Positions 5,731-12,908 of a stretch of 12,908 nt of DNA are shown in pieces. Numbering within the stretch: the stretch's first letter is position 1; each line of letters begins with the position of its first letter. The stretch comes from SIG575 sp045643165 (GTDB lineage: Bacteria > Bacillota > Clostridia > Oscillospirales > Acutalibacteraceae), in assembly GCA_045643165.1 (NCBI GenBank), contig JAZUKF010000146.1:1-12908 (forward strand), read 5' to 3'. The position numbers and the translations under genes are program-made. The notes under the pieces are model-generated. The model saw only the letters and a program-made list of their open reading frames with translations. It was not told the DNA's origin and did not search any database.

Positions 5731-7434
5731 ATGAACCGATACGAAAATTTACTTAAAAAAATGTGCGACAGTCTTATTAAAAGACAGATCGTTCATTACG
5801 GCACACCCCATGACGGCGGTTTCCTTTGCGACAGTTGTACCGTCATCCACGGCAGAGCGGACAATGCGGTTTTCCCCATGATTTATATGTATTCGAAAAG
5901 CGGGGAAGAAAAATATTTAAACTGTGTCAGAAATCTTTTTCATTTTCAGGACAGTCTTACCGATATTGACGGCTCCGTGTATAATGACGGTCATACAAAG
6001 TGGAAAGGGACTACTGTTTTTTCGGCGATTTTCTATTTTAAAAGTCTGTATCATTTTTCCGATATTCTGCCTGAAGATATTAAAAGCGAATTAAATGTAC
6101 GTCTTAAAAATATGTCCCGTTGGGTTTATGAAAATATTAAAATCGGCTTTCGCTCCAACGTGAATTATTATGCCGCAGCATCTTGTCTGAATGCAATGTG
6201 CGGAAAATATTTCAATGAAGAAAAATACCTTTTACGAAGCCGTGAACTTTTTGACTACTGCCTTAATCTTTTCAGCGAAAACGGTATTCTTGCCGGTGAA
6301 GGTCAGCCCCATAATTCTCTGACGGAAAAAAATTGTATCCCTGCGGATATGGGATATATTTTTGAAGAAAGTCTGCCCTGTCTTGTTGACTGCGGAGAAT
6401 TTCTCGAAGATGAACAGGCGTTGAAATTCATCGCAGAAAATGCAAAAAAACTTCTTGATTTCGCTTTGCCCGACGGCGGTATCGACAACAGTTTCGGCAG
6501 CAGAAACAACAAATGGACGTACTACGGAAGCCGTACTGCTGACGGAGCGATTTCCGGAATGATAAAACTTTCAAAATATGATGTTTCTTTTTCCGAATTT
6601 GCTTACCTGAATGCGAATTTAATCGAAAAATGCTTTTCAGACTCCGTTCTTTACGGCGGTGTGATGTATGAAGAAAACGGTCAGCCCGGTTGCGTTCATC
6701 ATCTTTTCAGCCATGCCGCAGGTCTTGCGGATGCATTGGCATCAGGACTTGATGAAAACATAAAAAGAGGTTCCCTGAATTTTGATTTTTCAAAAAGGGA
6801 ATATAAATATTATCCTGAAATCGACACATATAAAATTTCAACAAAAAAATACCTTGCCACGGTAACCGGGTACGATTTCAGAACATACACTTACCAAAAC
6901 GGTGCCTCACATTCCTCCGGCGGAGCGTTGTCAATGTTATTCAAGAAAGACACGGGACCTGTCATCGCAGGCTCCGTATATGAATACAGTCTGTCCGAGC
7001 CGTTGAATATGCAGTTGCCGAAGGGAAACATAATAATTTCTTCTTTGATACCACGTCTTGAATATGAAAAAGGCGGAATAAAATATGCCACCTGCCTTTC
7101 ATCGAATGCGAAAATAAAAGCGGAAGAAAAAGAAAATTCCCTTTTGATTTATGTTAAAACAAATTTTGTAAGAGTATCGGATTGGGAAGCGGAGGACAAG
7201 GAACTTTTTGCGGAAATTTTTTATGAATTTTCAGATGAAAAAGTTTTGATAAATGTTACAAAAAGCAAAGAAAAAAACGGTGTGAAATTTATTCTTCCCG
7301 TAATAGAAAATTCTGCGAAAATTTTCACGGAAAACAAGGCGGAAAAAAGAAAAATTTTCTCTTTATCCGGAGGCTTTTCCGCAGAGGAATTTTCTTTTCC
7401 ATGTGATGAAGAAATTAAAATAACAATTATGTAA
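5731..7434 (+). CDS. Heparinase-like alpha-toroid plus beta-sandwich protein, putative intracellular glycan lyase or hydrolase
   Basis: 567 residues from the ATG at 5731, one base after the GH130 stop. There is no good Shine-Dalgarno, so translation is probably coupled; an in-frame TTG at 5719 is possible but less likely. Residues 1 to about 340 are helical, with the repeated aromatic pattern of an (alpha/alpha) toroid, and about 350-567 look like a beta-sandwich, as in heparinase II/III and alginate lyase folds. Notable segments are C-D-S-C-x-x-x-H-G-R (33-42, a CxxC with His40 and Arg42), W-K-G-T-T-V-F near 92-98, a G-E-G-Q-P-H motif near 190, an N-K-W-T-Y-Y-G-S-R-T block near 265, and C-V-H-H-x-F-x-H near 325. 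I recall a group of uncharacterised bacterial proteins with the same blocks. Reaction and substrate are unknown. No signal peptide. Confidence 0.75.
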   Translation: MNRYENLLKKMCDSLIKRQIVHYGTPHDGGFLCDSCTVIHGRADNAVFPMIYMYSKSGEEKYLNCVRNLFHFQDSLTDIDGSVYNDGHTKWKGTTVFSAIFYFKSLYHFSDILPEDIKSELNVRLKNMSRWVYENIKIGFRSNVNYYAAASCLNAMCGKYFNEEKYLLRSRELFDYCLNLFSENGILAGEGQPHNSLTEKNCIPADMGYIFEESLPCLVDCGEFLEDEQALKFIAENAKKLLDFALPDGGIDNSFGSRNNKWTYYGSRTADGAISGMIKLSKYDVSFSEFAYLNANLIEKCFSDSVLYGGVMYEENGQPGCVHHLFSHAAGLADALASGLDENIKRGSLNFDFSKREYKYYPEIDTYKISTKKYLATVTGYDFRTYTYQNGASHSSGGALSMLFKKDTGPVIAGSVYEYSLSEPLNMQLPKGNIIISSLIPRLEYEKGGIKYATCLSSNAKIKAEEKENSLLIYVKTNFVRVSDWEAEDKELFAEIFYEFSDEKVLINVTKSKEKNGVKFILPVIENSAKIFTENKAEKRKIFSLSGGFSAEEFSFPCDEEIKITIM

Positions 7435-7446
7435 CAGGTGAAAAAA

Positions 7447-8280
7447 ATGAATTTTTCCGAAATAAAACTTGACGTGGGAATTGAAAAATCTTTTTCGTTT
7501 CTGCATATAAGCGACACTCATTTAACACTTGCGGACAACAGGGATGACGATAGGAAAATCAGGCTTTCCGAGTCAAGGAGCAAAACTTTCCCCAATGCTT
7601 TTTCCAACCTTACCGATGCGGAAAAATTTGCAAAAAACAAAGGCGTTTTTATTGCACACACCGGAGATTTAATTGACTTTGTTTCAGAGAAAAATCTTGA
7701 AGAAGCAAAAAAATTCACAGATGAAAACGATGTGTTTTTCTCTGCGGGAAACCATGAATTCAGCCTGTATGTGGGTGAAGCAAAAGAGGATGAAAATTAC
7801 AGAAATTTAAGCCTTGAAAAAGTACAAAAAGTTTTCAAAAACAACATCCGTTTTTCCGTCAGAAAAACAGGCGGTGCAAAGCTTATCGCCATAGATAATT
7901 CATATTACCGTTTTGATAAAAAACAACTTGAAAATTTAAAAAAAGAATGTGATGAAAATCTACCTGTGATTTTATTTTTACACACTCCTCTTTTCAATAA
8001 AGAGACCTACGATTTTTCATTAAAAAACGAGGGAGAAAATTCCCCCGCATATCTCATGTCCGTGCCGGAAGAACTGATGAAAAAATACAGTCCGGAAAGA
8101 TATGAACAGCAAAAAGAGGACGAAACAACCGCAAAAGCATATAATTTTATTATGAATTGTTCCGTAATAAAAGGGATTTTTGCCGGTCATATTCATCATG
8201 ATTTTGAAACAATGCTCCGTCCGGATTTACCCCAGATTGTTACAGGCTTATCATCGGGACGGCTTGTTACCGTTTTCTGA
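7447..8280 (+). CDS. Calcineurin-like metallophosphoesterase
   Basis: 277 residues from the ATG at 7447. An in-frame GTG at 7438 lies inside the AGGTG (7436-7440) that makes a well-spaced ribosome site for 7447, so the ATG is preferred. All five metal-site motifs of the calcineurin-like fold are present in order: D-T-H (Asp23, His25), G-D (Asp74), G-N-H-E (Asn102, His103), a lone His179 in F-L-H-T-P, and G-H-I-H (His248, His250). An insert of about 60 residues between His179 and the last motif, rich in Glu and Lys, may shape the substrate pocket. It is the last gene of the middle operon, 12 bases after the toroid gene. A role on a sugar phosphate or phosphodiester produced with the two upstream enzymes is an inference. 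No signal peptide. Confidence 0.88.
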   Translation: MNFSEIKLDVGIEKSFSFLHISDTHLTLADNRDDDRKIRLSESRSKTFPNAFSNLTDAEKFAKNKGVFIAHTGDLIDFVSEKNLEEAKKFTDENDVFFSAGNHEFSLYVGEAKEDENYRNLSLEKVQKVFKNNIRFSVRKTGGAKLIAIDNSYYRFDKKQLENLKKECDENLPVILFLHTPLFNKETYDFSLKNEGENSPAYLMSVPEELMKKYSPERYEQQKEDETTAKAYNFIMNCSVIKGIFAGHIHHDFETMLRPDLPQIVTGLSSGRLVTVF

Positions 8281-8347
8281 TTTTCATTCACATCTCAAAA
8301 TATCATGTTTTTTTATAAAAAACGTCAAATTTTGCCAATTATTTCTA

Positions 8348-8376
8348 TTGACTTTTCTCCGTTAATGTATTAAAAT
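8348..8376 (+). promoter_or_regulatory. Sigma-A promoter of the glycan-assembly operon
   Basis: TTGACT (8348-8353) and TAAAAT (8371-8376) are separated by 17 bases. Transcription would begin near 8383, giving a leader of about 70 bases before the GT4 start at 8454. The spacer holds the left arm of the 8356-8385 inverted repeat, and the -10 box sits in its loop and right arm. Confidence 0.78.
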
Positions 8377-8395
8377 TAGCGGAGAGTATTTTTTT
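8356..8395 (+). terminator. Intrinsic terminator of the GH130 operon
   Basis: An 11-base-pair stem pairs 8356-8366 with 8375-8385, including one G-U wobble (8362/8379), around an 8-base loop. Three bases later comes a run of seven T (8389-8395). The position, 75 bases after the phosphoesterase stop, fits a rho-independent terminator. The stem physically overlaps the promoter of the next operon, so the same inverted repeat could alternatively be an operator. Confidence 0.65.
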
Positions 8396-8453
8396 GCATA
8401 TATATGTATATAAAAATCTACTTGTCAGCACTAATTTTACGGAGATAAAAACA

Positions 8454-9587
8454 ATGAAAAAAATCTGCTATGTTACCACCATCGCTTTGAGCATTAAATC
8501 CTTCTTCCTGCCTCAACTGACCTATCTTGCCGACAACGGCTTTGATGTTACGGTCATCTGTTCGCCGGATGATGAATTACCCTCATTGCTGGACAAAAGA
8601 ATACACTTCATTCCCGTTAAAATGCCCAGAGGTTTCGGAGTAAAAAAATCATTTGATTCCATAAAAGAATTATTCAAGATTTTCAAACGTGAAAAGTTTG
8701 ATTTGGTTCAATATTCTACTCCCAATGCGGCACTTTATTCCTCGGTATCTTCCGCGTTCGCAGGGATAAAACGCAGGAATTATCATCTTATGGGTTTTCG
8801 TTACATCGGCTCTCCCGGATTTGAGAAAAAACTGCTGAAAATTTTTGAGAAAATTGCCTGTTTGTTCTCCACTTCCGTGGAATGTGTCAGCCCCACAACC
8901 CTTCAATTCGGACTTGACGATAACATTTTTCCGAAAAAGAAAGCCACTATCGTATGGAACGGAAGTACCGGCGGTGTTGATATGAACCGCTTTGACATTT
9001 ACTCCAAAGAAAAATGGCGAAAAGAAATCCGTGAAAAATACAATATCAAAGAGGACGATTTTGTTTTCGGCTTTGTGGGAAGGATTACACGTGATAAGGG
9101 AATTAACGAATTATTCAATGCTTACTGCGATATACGTCAGGGAAATACAAAACTTTTCCTTGTAGGTCCCGTTGAATATTCTCAGACCTTGGAAGAAAAT
9201 CTCCTTGATGATGCCGAAAAAAGTGAAGATATTATCATGACCGGAATGGTCAACGATGTTGAAAAATATTATGCCGCCATGGATGTGCTTGTACTTCCCA
9301 GTTACCGTGAAGGCTTCGGCAACGTGGTCATTGAAGCAGGTTCCTTGGGTGTGGCATCAATTATCACAAGAATACCGGGACTTATTGATACCGTTGAGGA
9401 AGGTGTTTCCGCCTATGTCGTTCCGTTAAAGGATACGAAATCACTTGCGGAGACTATGAAAAAATTCAGAACTGTTGATGCCGAAAAAATGGGTAAAGAT
9501 GCCTACTATTACGTTAAAACCCACTTTGACGGCAATACATTAAACGAAAAAATACTTGCGAGAAAGAAACTGCTTCTCAAAAAATAA
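8454..9587 (+). CDS. Family 4 glycosyltransferase (GT-B, CapM-like)
   Basis: 377 residues from the ATG at 8454, chosen because GGAG at 8441-8444 precedes it and the N-terminus then starts directly with the first beta strand (M-K-K-I-C-Y-V-T-T). The open frame extends upstream to 8394 but covers the leader. The C-terminal Rossmann domain shows F-G-F-V-G-R-I-T-R-D-K-G (205-216), with Arg210 and Lys215 placed to bind the donor diphosphate. The EX7E motif follows at Glu286 and Glu294 within S-Y-R-E-G-F-G-N-V-V-I-E, which is diagnostic of retaining GT4 enzymes. GT4 enzymes of this kind add a sugar, often a HexNAc or 6-deoxy sugar, to a lipid-linked repeat unit on the cytoplasmic membrane face. Donor and acceptor cannot be read from sequence. 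First gene of the last operon. Confidence 0.92.
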   Translation: MKKICYVTTIALSIKSFFLPQLTYLADNGFDVTVICSPDDELPSLLDKRIHFIPVKMPRGFGVKKSFDSIKELFKIFKREKFDLVQYSTPNAALYSSVSSAFAGIKRRNYHLMGFRYIGSPGFEKKLLKIFEKIACLFSTSVECVSPTTLQFGLDDNIFPKKKATIVWNGSTGGVDMNRFDIYSKEKWRKEIREKYNIKEDDFVFGFVGRITRDKGINELFNAYCDIRQGNTKLFLVGPVEYSQTLEENLLDDAEKSEDIIMTGMVNDVEKYYAAMDVLVLPSYREGFGNVVIEAGSLGVASIITRIPGLIDTVEEGVSAYVVPLKDTKSLAETMKKFRTVDAEKMGKDAYYYVKTHFDGNTLNEKILARKKLLLKK

Positions 9588-9603
9588 TCACGGAGGAAAA
9601 TCC

Positions 9604-10749
9604 ATGCCGAAAATTGCCGTTGTAAACAGAACAAATTTAAAAAACTACGGCTCACTTCTTCAGAGTTATGCTCTCTGCAAAGCCGTTTCCGATTTAGGAT
9701 ATGACTCGGAAATAATCTGGGAAGACGGCTCCGTTTCGGAAAATTTTGATTTTCGTCCGGGAAAACTCGTAAAAACTTTTTTCAAACTTCTTTTTCATCC
9801 ATCCCTTATCATCTCCACTCTTTCCGGTATATCGGAACTTCGCTCCAAACCTGTAAGTGAAGAAAAAGTTAAACTTTTTGATGAATTCTGCGAAAAAAAT
9901 GTTCCGAGAAAATTTTACTCCAAGCAGGTATTTGAAACTTTGGGTGAAAAGGATGTTTATTCAAAATTTATCTGCGGAAGCGACCAGGTATGGTGTTCCA
10001 CCACATTGTATGTCGATCCTCTGATGTATTTAAGATTTGCACCGGAGAAAAAACGTATCGCCTATGCTCCCAGTATCGGCAGAGATTTTATTCCGAATTA
10101 TAACAAAAAAATCATGAAGAAATATATCTCCGAAATTCCCTTCGTTTCCACAAGGGAAAAGGATGCGAAAGTTCTCATAAAAAATCTTATCGGACGTGAT
10201 GTTCCTGTTTTGCTTGATCCCACACTGCTCATTGACAAAAGTCATTGGCGGGAATTAAGCAATAAGGAAATCAAGGCGGAGAGAAAATTTATTCTCTGCT
10301 ATTTTCTCGATTATCCCACAGAGAAAACGGTAAAGGAAATCAACCGTTTTTCCGTCGAAAACGGATTTGATATTATTTCAATCGGCGTTGACCTGCACGG
10401 CATAGATGAAAAGGTGAATTATATTTATCCTCCCTGCGGTCCGGGTGAATTTCTCTCCTACGTTGATAATGCGGAATGTGTTATCACCGATTCCTATCAC
10501 GGAATGTTATTCGCCATGAACTACGAAAAAAAATTCTGGTCGGTAAAACGTGAATACGGTCAGTATGACCAGTCTTCAAGGCAGTTGACTATTCTTGAAA
10601 ATGTCAATTTAACAAAGAGATACTGCGACGGAGAATTTCAGTTTGACAACAGCGATATTGATTACATTCCCGTAAATGAAAAATTATCCGAAATGCGAAA
10701 AAAATCCGTTGAATTTTTATCCTTTGCGATTAAGGCTGATAACGGTTGA
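9604..10749 (+). CDS. Polysaccharide pyruvyl transferase family protein
   Basis: 381 residues from the ATG at 9604, behind a CGGAGG ribosome site (9591-9596); the stop of the GT4 gene is 16 bases upstream. The family signatures are clear: N-Y-G-S-L-L-Q (14-20), F-I-C-G-S-D-Q-V-W (122-130), S-T-R-E (172-175), L-L-D-P-T-L-L (193-199) and V-I-T-D-S-Y-H-G-M (293-301, including His299). Characterised relatives transfer pyruvate from phosphoenolpyruvate to a sugar, making an acidic ketal on exopolysaccharides or secondary wall polymers. Many members of this fold, however, have no proven reaction and some may transfer other groups. The fold is GT-B-like. Its place between two glycosyltransferases supports repeat-unit decoration in the cytoplasm. 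No signal peptide or membrane helix. Confidence 0.9.
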   Translation: MPKIAVVNRTNLKNYGSLLQSYALCKAVSDLGYDSEIIWEDGSVSENFDFRPGKLVKTFFKLLFHPSLIISTLSGISELRSKPVSEEKVKLFDEFCEKNVPRKFYSKQVFETLGEKDVYSKFICGSDQVWCSTTLYVDPLMYLRFAPEKKRIAYAPSIGRDFIPNYNKKIMKKYISEIPFVSTREKDAKVLIKNLIGRDVPVLLDPTLLIDKSHWRELSNKEIKAERKFILCYFLDYPTEKTVKEINRFSVENGFDIISIGVDLHGIDEKVNYIYPPCGPGEFLSYVDNAECVITDSYHGMLFAMNYEKKFWSVKREYGQYDQSSRQLTILENVNLTKRYCDGEFQFDNSDIDYIPVNEKLSEMRKKSVEFLSFAIKADNG

Positions 10750-10758
10750 GGTGGAATT

Positions 10759-11598
10759 ATGCGTTTAGAAGTTCTGATGTCGGTCATGTATCAGGAGAAT
10801 TTTGACATTGCCCTGAAAACGAAAGTCGAAAGCGACCTTTTGATAATAAATCAATGCGACCGTGAAGGTTACGACGAAATTACTCACAACGGCTACTGCT
10901 GGAGAATGATTTCCACCACCACGAGAGGCCTTTCAAAAAGCCGTAATATTGCACTGGATAATGCAAGAGGCGATATATGTCTTTTATGCGATGACGACCA
11001 AATTCTTTATGAAAATTATGCGGAGAAAATTATTTCCGCTTACGAAAAACTTCCCGATGCCACGTGCATTGCCTTCAATATTGACAGGATAAATTATAAT
11101 ACACAGAAATCCTACTATAAAATAACCGAAGTGAAAATCGCACCTAAATACAGAGGTTACGGCTCTCCCATGCTGACATTCCGCAAAGAGGAAATCAACC
11201 GTTCCCATATCCGTTTTAATGAGAAATTCGGCTCCGGAACTCAATGGGGCGGCGGTGAAGACATCCTTTTCCACAATGCGATAAGAAACGTAGAGGGGTA
11301 TAAATTTTATGAGTACCCGGAAACTATCACATTGATTGATTATTCCGGCGGTTCGCAGTGGTTCCACGGATATGACGAGGAAGCATTTTACCGTCTCGGC
11401 GGTTTTACGGAATACTCTCTGGGTAAAAATTTTCCCATGAAATTATTAAGATGTCTTTATACCGCAAAAAAACACGGCGTTGAATATCTGAGTTTTTGCG
11501 ATAAAATGCTTTGGATGTACCGTGGTATGAAAGGTATAAAAAAAGATATTACTTACAAGGAATACATTGAATGCAAAAAAGGTAGACAGAGTAAATGA
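10759..11598 (+). CDS. Family 2 (GT-A) glycosyltransferase
   Basis: 279 residues from the ATG at 10759, with GAGGTGG overlapping the previous stop as the ribosome site. GT-A features are S-R-N-I-A (61-65), L-L-C-D-D-D (75-80) as the DXD-type metal and nucleotide site, and G-G-G-E-D-I-L-F (164-171), where Glu-Asp is the expected catalytic base region. The N-terminus is not the usual P-V-Y-N strand; it reads V-L-M-S-V-M-Y-Q and then L-I-I-N-Q-C-D, a variant I recall from glycosyltransferases of capsule and exopolysaccharide loci. The C-terminal 60 residues are basic and aromatic without a transmembrane helix, suggesting peripheral membrane contact. Inverting chemistry is expected for GT2. Its ATGA overlap with the next gene implies coupled translation of two successive transferases. 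Confidence 0.9.
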   Translation: MRLEVLMSVMYQENFDIALKTKVESDLLIINQCDREGYDEITHNGYCWRMISTTTRGLSKSRNIALDNARGDICLLCDDDQILYENYAEKIISAYEKLPDATCIAFNIDRINYNTQKSYYKITEVKIAPKYRGYGSPMLTFRKEEINRSHIRFNEKFGSGTQWGGGEDILFHNAIRNVEGYKFYEYPETITLIDYSGGSQWFHGYDEEAFYRLGGFTEYSLGKNFPMKLLRCLYTAKKHGVEYLSFCDKMLWMYRGMKGIKKDITYKEYIECKKGRQSK

Positions 11599-12893
11599 AA
11601 ATTTTGTTACTGCTGAGCGAAAGTTGGAATGATGTTATCAATCCCAACAACAATTTAACAAATTGGTTTTCAGACTTTCCTCAGGTTGAAATAAGAACAA
11701 TTTCCGGTTCTTCTCAAACGCCCTTCTGCAAATGCTGTAAAGAGCATTTTCTGATAGGCGAAAATGATATGATAAAAAGCCTTTTTACAAAAACAAGGGC
11801 AGGAAAAAGATTTACCGTTACCGACTCGGAGTATCGTGAAAACATTTCCGATTCACAGACGGATATAAGTAATAACACAAAAATAAAAAGTGTTTTTTCC
11901 TCACACCTTGCAAGGTTACTTCGTGATATTGTTTGGCGTTTCGGTAAATACAACACGGCAGAACTTCGGAAATTTATAGAGGAATTCAATCCCGATATAA
12001 TTTTCTCTCAAAGAAAAGGTTCAGTTAAAATGTGCCGTTTGGAAAAAACGGTTTCATCCATGACAAATGCACCGCTTACGGCATACACCGGCGATGACGA
12101 ATATTCACTTAAACAGTTTTCGCTGTCCCCTTTCTTCTGGATTCACAGATTATGGGTAAGACGGTGGTTGAAAAAAGTAATTCCCACGTATAAACTTTTT
12201 TACAGCCAGTCAAAAAGACAGATGGATGAATTTAAAAAGGATTTCGGAGTTAACACAAAATTTCTTGTTAAATGCGGTACTTTTTCGGAAGAAAAAATTC
12301 ACAGGGAAATCCATTCTCCCATTGAACTTTCCTATATCGGCAAGTTATATTGCAACAGGTGGAAATCATTATCACTTTTGGCAAAAGCCGTAAAGGAAAT
12401 AAACGAAGAAAACAATAAAACGGTTTTCCGGCTTAACATTTACACAAAAGATAAAATTTCAAAAAAGCAGGATAAACTGCTTAACGATAAAGTCAATTCA
12501 GTTATCCGTGGCGGAATAAATCCGAAGGATATCCCCGAGGTACACAAAAACACGGATATTCTTCTCCACGTGGAAGGTCTTGACTTAAAAAACAGTCTTT
12601 TAACAAAAGATTCTTTTTCAACAAAAGTTATGGATTGTATGGCAAGCGGATGTGCCGTTATGATTATCAGCCGTGATTATCATGCAGCTTACAGGTATCT
12701 TAAAGAAAAAAATTCCGCTTTTGTGGCTTCTTCACCGGAGGAAATAAAGACAATTCTTCAAAATACAGCAGGCAATACCGATTTGATTAAGGATTATGCC
12801 GAAAAGGTTTATGCTTGCGGAAAGGAAAATCATCAAAGAAGGTTTATTCAAAATATGATATTAACTGACTTTATGAAGGTTATACAAAATTGA
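11595..12893 (+). CDS. GT-B glycosyltransferase, GT4/GT1-like, divergent
   Basis: 432 residues, starting within an ATGA overlap with the GT2 stop. The N-terminal half begins with M-K-I-L-L-L-L-S-E-S-W and a Cys-rich patch C-K-C-C (45-48). It contains F-N-P-D-I-I-F-S-Q-R-K-G (131-142), typical of the acceptor domain. The C-terminal half starts at about residue 243 with L-S-Y-I-G-K (245-250), includes I-Y-T-K-D (292-296), and has F-S-T-K-V-M-D-C-M-A-S-G (341-352), the donor-site helix typical of GT4-like enzymes. The classical EX7E is not obvious: Asp347 lies near where its second Glu would be, so the enzyme is a divergent member. The family's chemistry and sugar are not readable from sequence. 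Complete in the window, with only 15 bases following, so the operon may continue. Confidence 0.82.
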   Translation: MKILLLLSESWNDVINPNNNLTNWFSDFPQVEIRTISGSSQTPFCKCCKEHFLIGENDMIKSLFTKTRAGKRFTVTDSEYRENISDSQTDISNNTKIKSVFSSHLARLLRDIVWRFGKYNTAELRKFIEEFNPDIIFSQRKGSVKMCRLEKTVSSMTNAPLTAYTGDDEYSLKQFSLSPFFWIHRLWVRRWLKKVIPTYKLFYSQSKRQMDEFKKDFGVNTKFLVKCGTFSEEKIHREIHSPIELSYIGKLYCNRWKSLSLLAKAVKEINEENNKTVFRLNIYTKDKISKKQDKLLNDKVNSVIRGGINPKDIPEVHKNTDILLHVEGLDLKNSLLTKDSFSTKVMDCMASGCAVMIISRDYHAAYRYLKEKNSAFVASSPEEIKTILQNTAGNTDLIKDYAEKVYACGKENHQRRFIQNMILTDFMKVIQN

Positions 12894-12908
12894 TTCCTTT
12901 TTTAATAA

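Noticed and set aside
8394..8453. Upstream extension of the GT4 gene to a TTG at 8394
   Set aside because: It would start inside the T run and leader without a ribosome site, and the extra 20 residues do not resemble a GT4 N-terminus.
8383..8453. Riboswitch or leader-peptide attenuator before the GT4 gene
   Set aside because: The leader is only about 70 bases, AT-rich, with just a short CATATATATG palindrome; no known aptamer pattern is seen.
1..12908. Mobile element, CRISPR array or defence system
   Set aside because: I saw no transposase, integrase, repeat-spacer pattern, nuclease or toxin gene. Codon style looks uniform across the operons.

Overview
The window is AT-rich, gene-dense DNA. 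It has strong AGGAGG-type ribosome binding sites, near-consensus sigma-A promoters and tightly packed genes, and it most resembles a low-GC Firmicute, probably a Clostridia/Oscillospirales-type gut or rumen bacterium. That placement is an inference from style and protein families; no rRNA or other marker is present. I see no tRNA, rRNA, CRISPR array, IS element or phage gene. No stretch over 300 bases lacks a gene.

Layout. (1) Bases 1-106, minus strand: the 5' end of a YfcE/MJ0936-type metallophosphoesterase. (2) About 138-1025, plus strand: three overlapping or abutting small genes of unknown function. The second and third look like recurring clostridial small-protein families, the third ending in a short hydrophobic tail. 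(3) 1026-4583, minus strand: a three-gene nucleotide-sugar operon. It starts with a membrane-anchored CapD/FlaA1/PglF-type sugar dehydratase, continues with a soluble CapE-type UDP-GlcNAc 4,6-dehydratase/5-epimerase, and ends with a YhcH/YjgK/YiaL beta-helix protein. It is driven by a sigma-A promoter at 4618-4646. (4) 4697-8280, plus strand: a divergently transcribed three-gene operon with its own sigma-A promoter. It encodes a GH130 mannoside-phosphorylase-like enzyme, a heparinase-like toroid plus beta-sandwich protein, and a calcineurin-like phosphoesterase. None has an export signal. (5) 8348-12893, plus strand: a four-gene glycan-assembly operon with a GT4 glycosyltransferase, a polysaccharide pyruvyl transferase-family protein, a GT2 glycosyltransferase and a second GT-B glycosyltransferase. 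Its promoter is interleaved with the intrinsic terminator of the preceding operon.

Taken together, this is part of a surface polysaccharide (capsule, exopolysaccharide or wall glycan) locus. The minus-strand operon would make two stereochemically different 4-keto-6-deoxy-HexNAc nucleotide sugars from UDP-GlcNAc. The last operon would build and decorate a repeat unit, perhaps with a pyruvyl ketal. No priming transferase, flippase or polymerase is in the window, so the locus probably continues past 12908. The odd part is the middle operon: intracellular carbohydrate-cleaving and phosphatase-like enzymes with no visible transporter, placed between sugar synthesis and glycan assembly.
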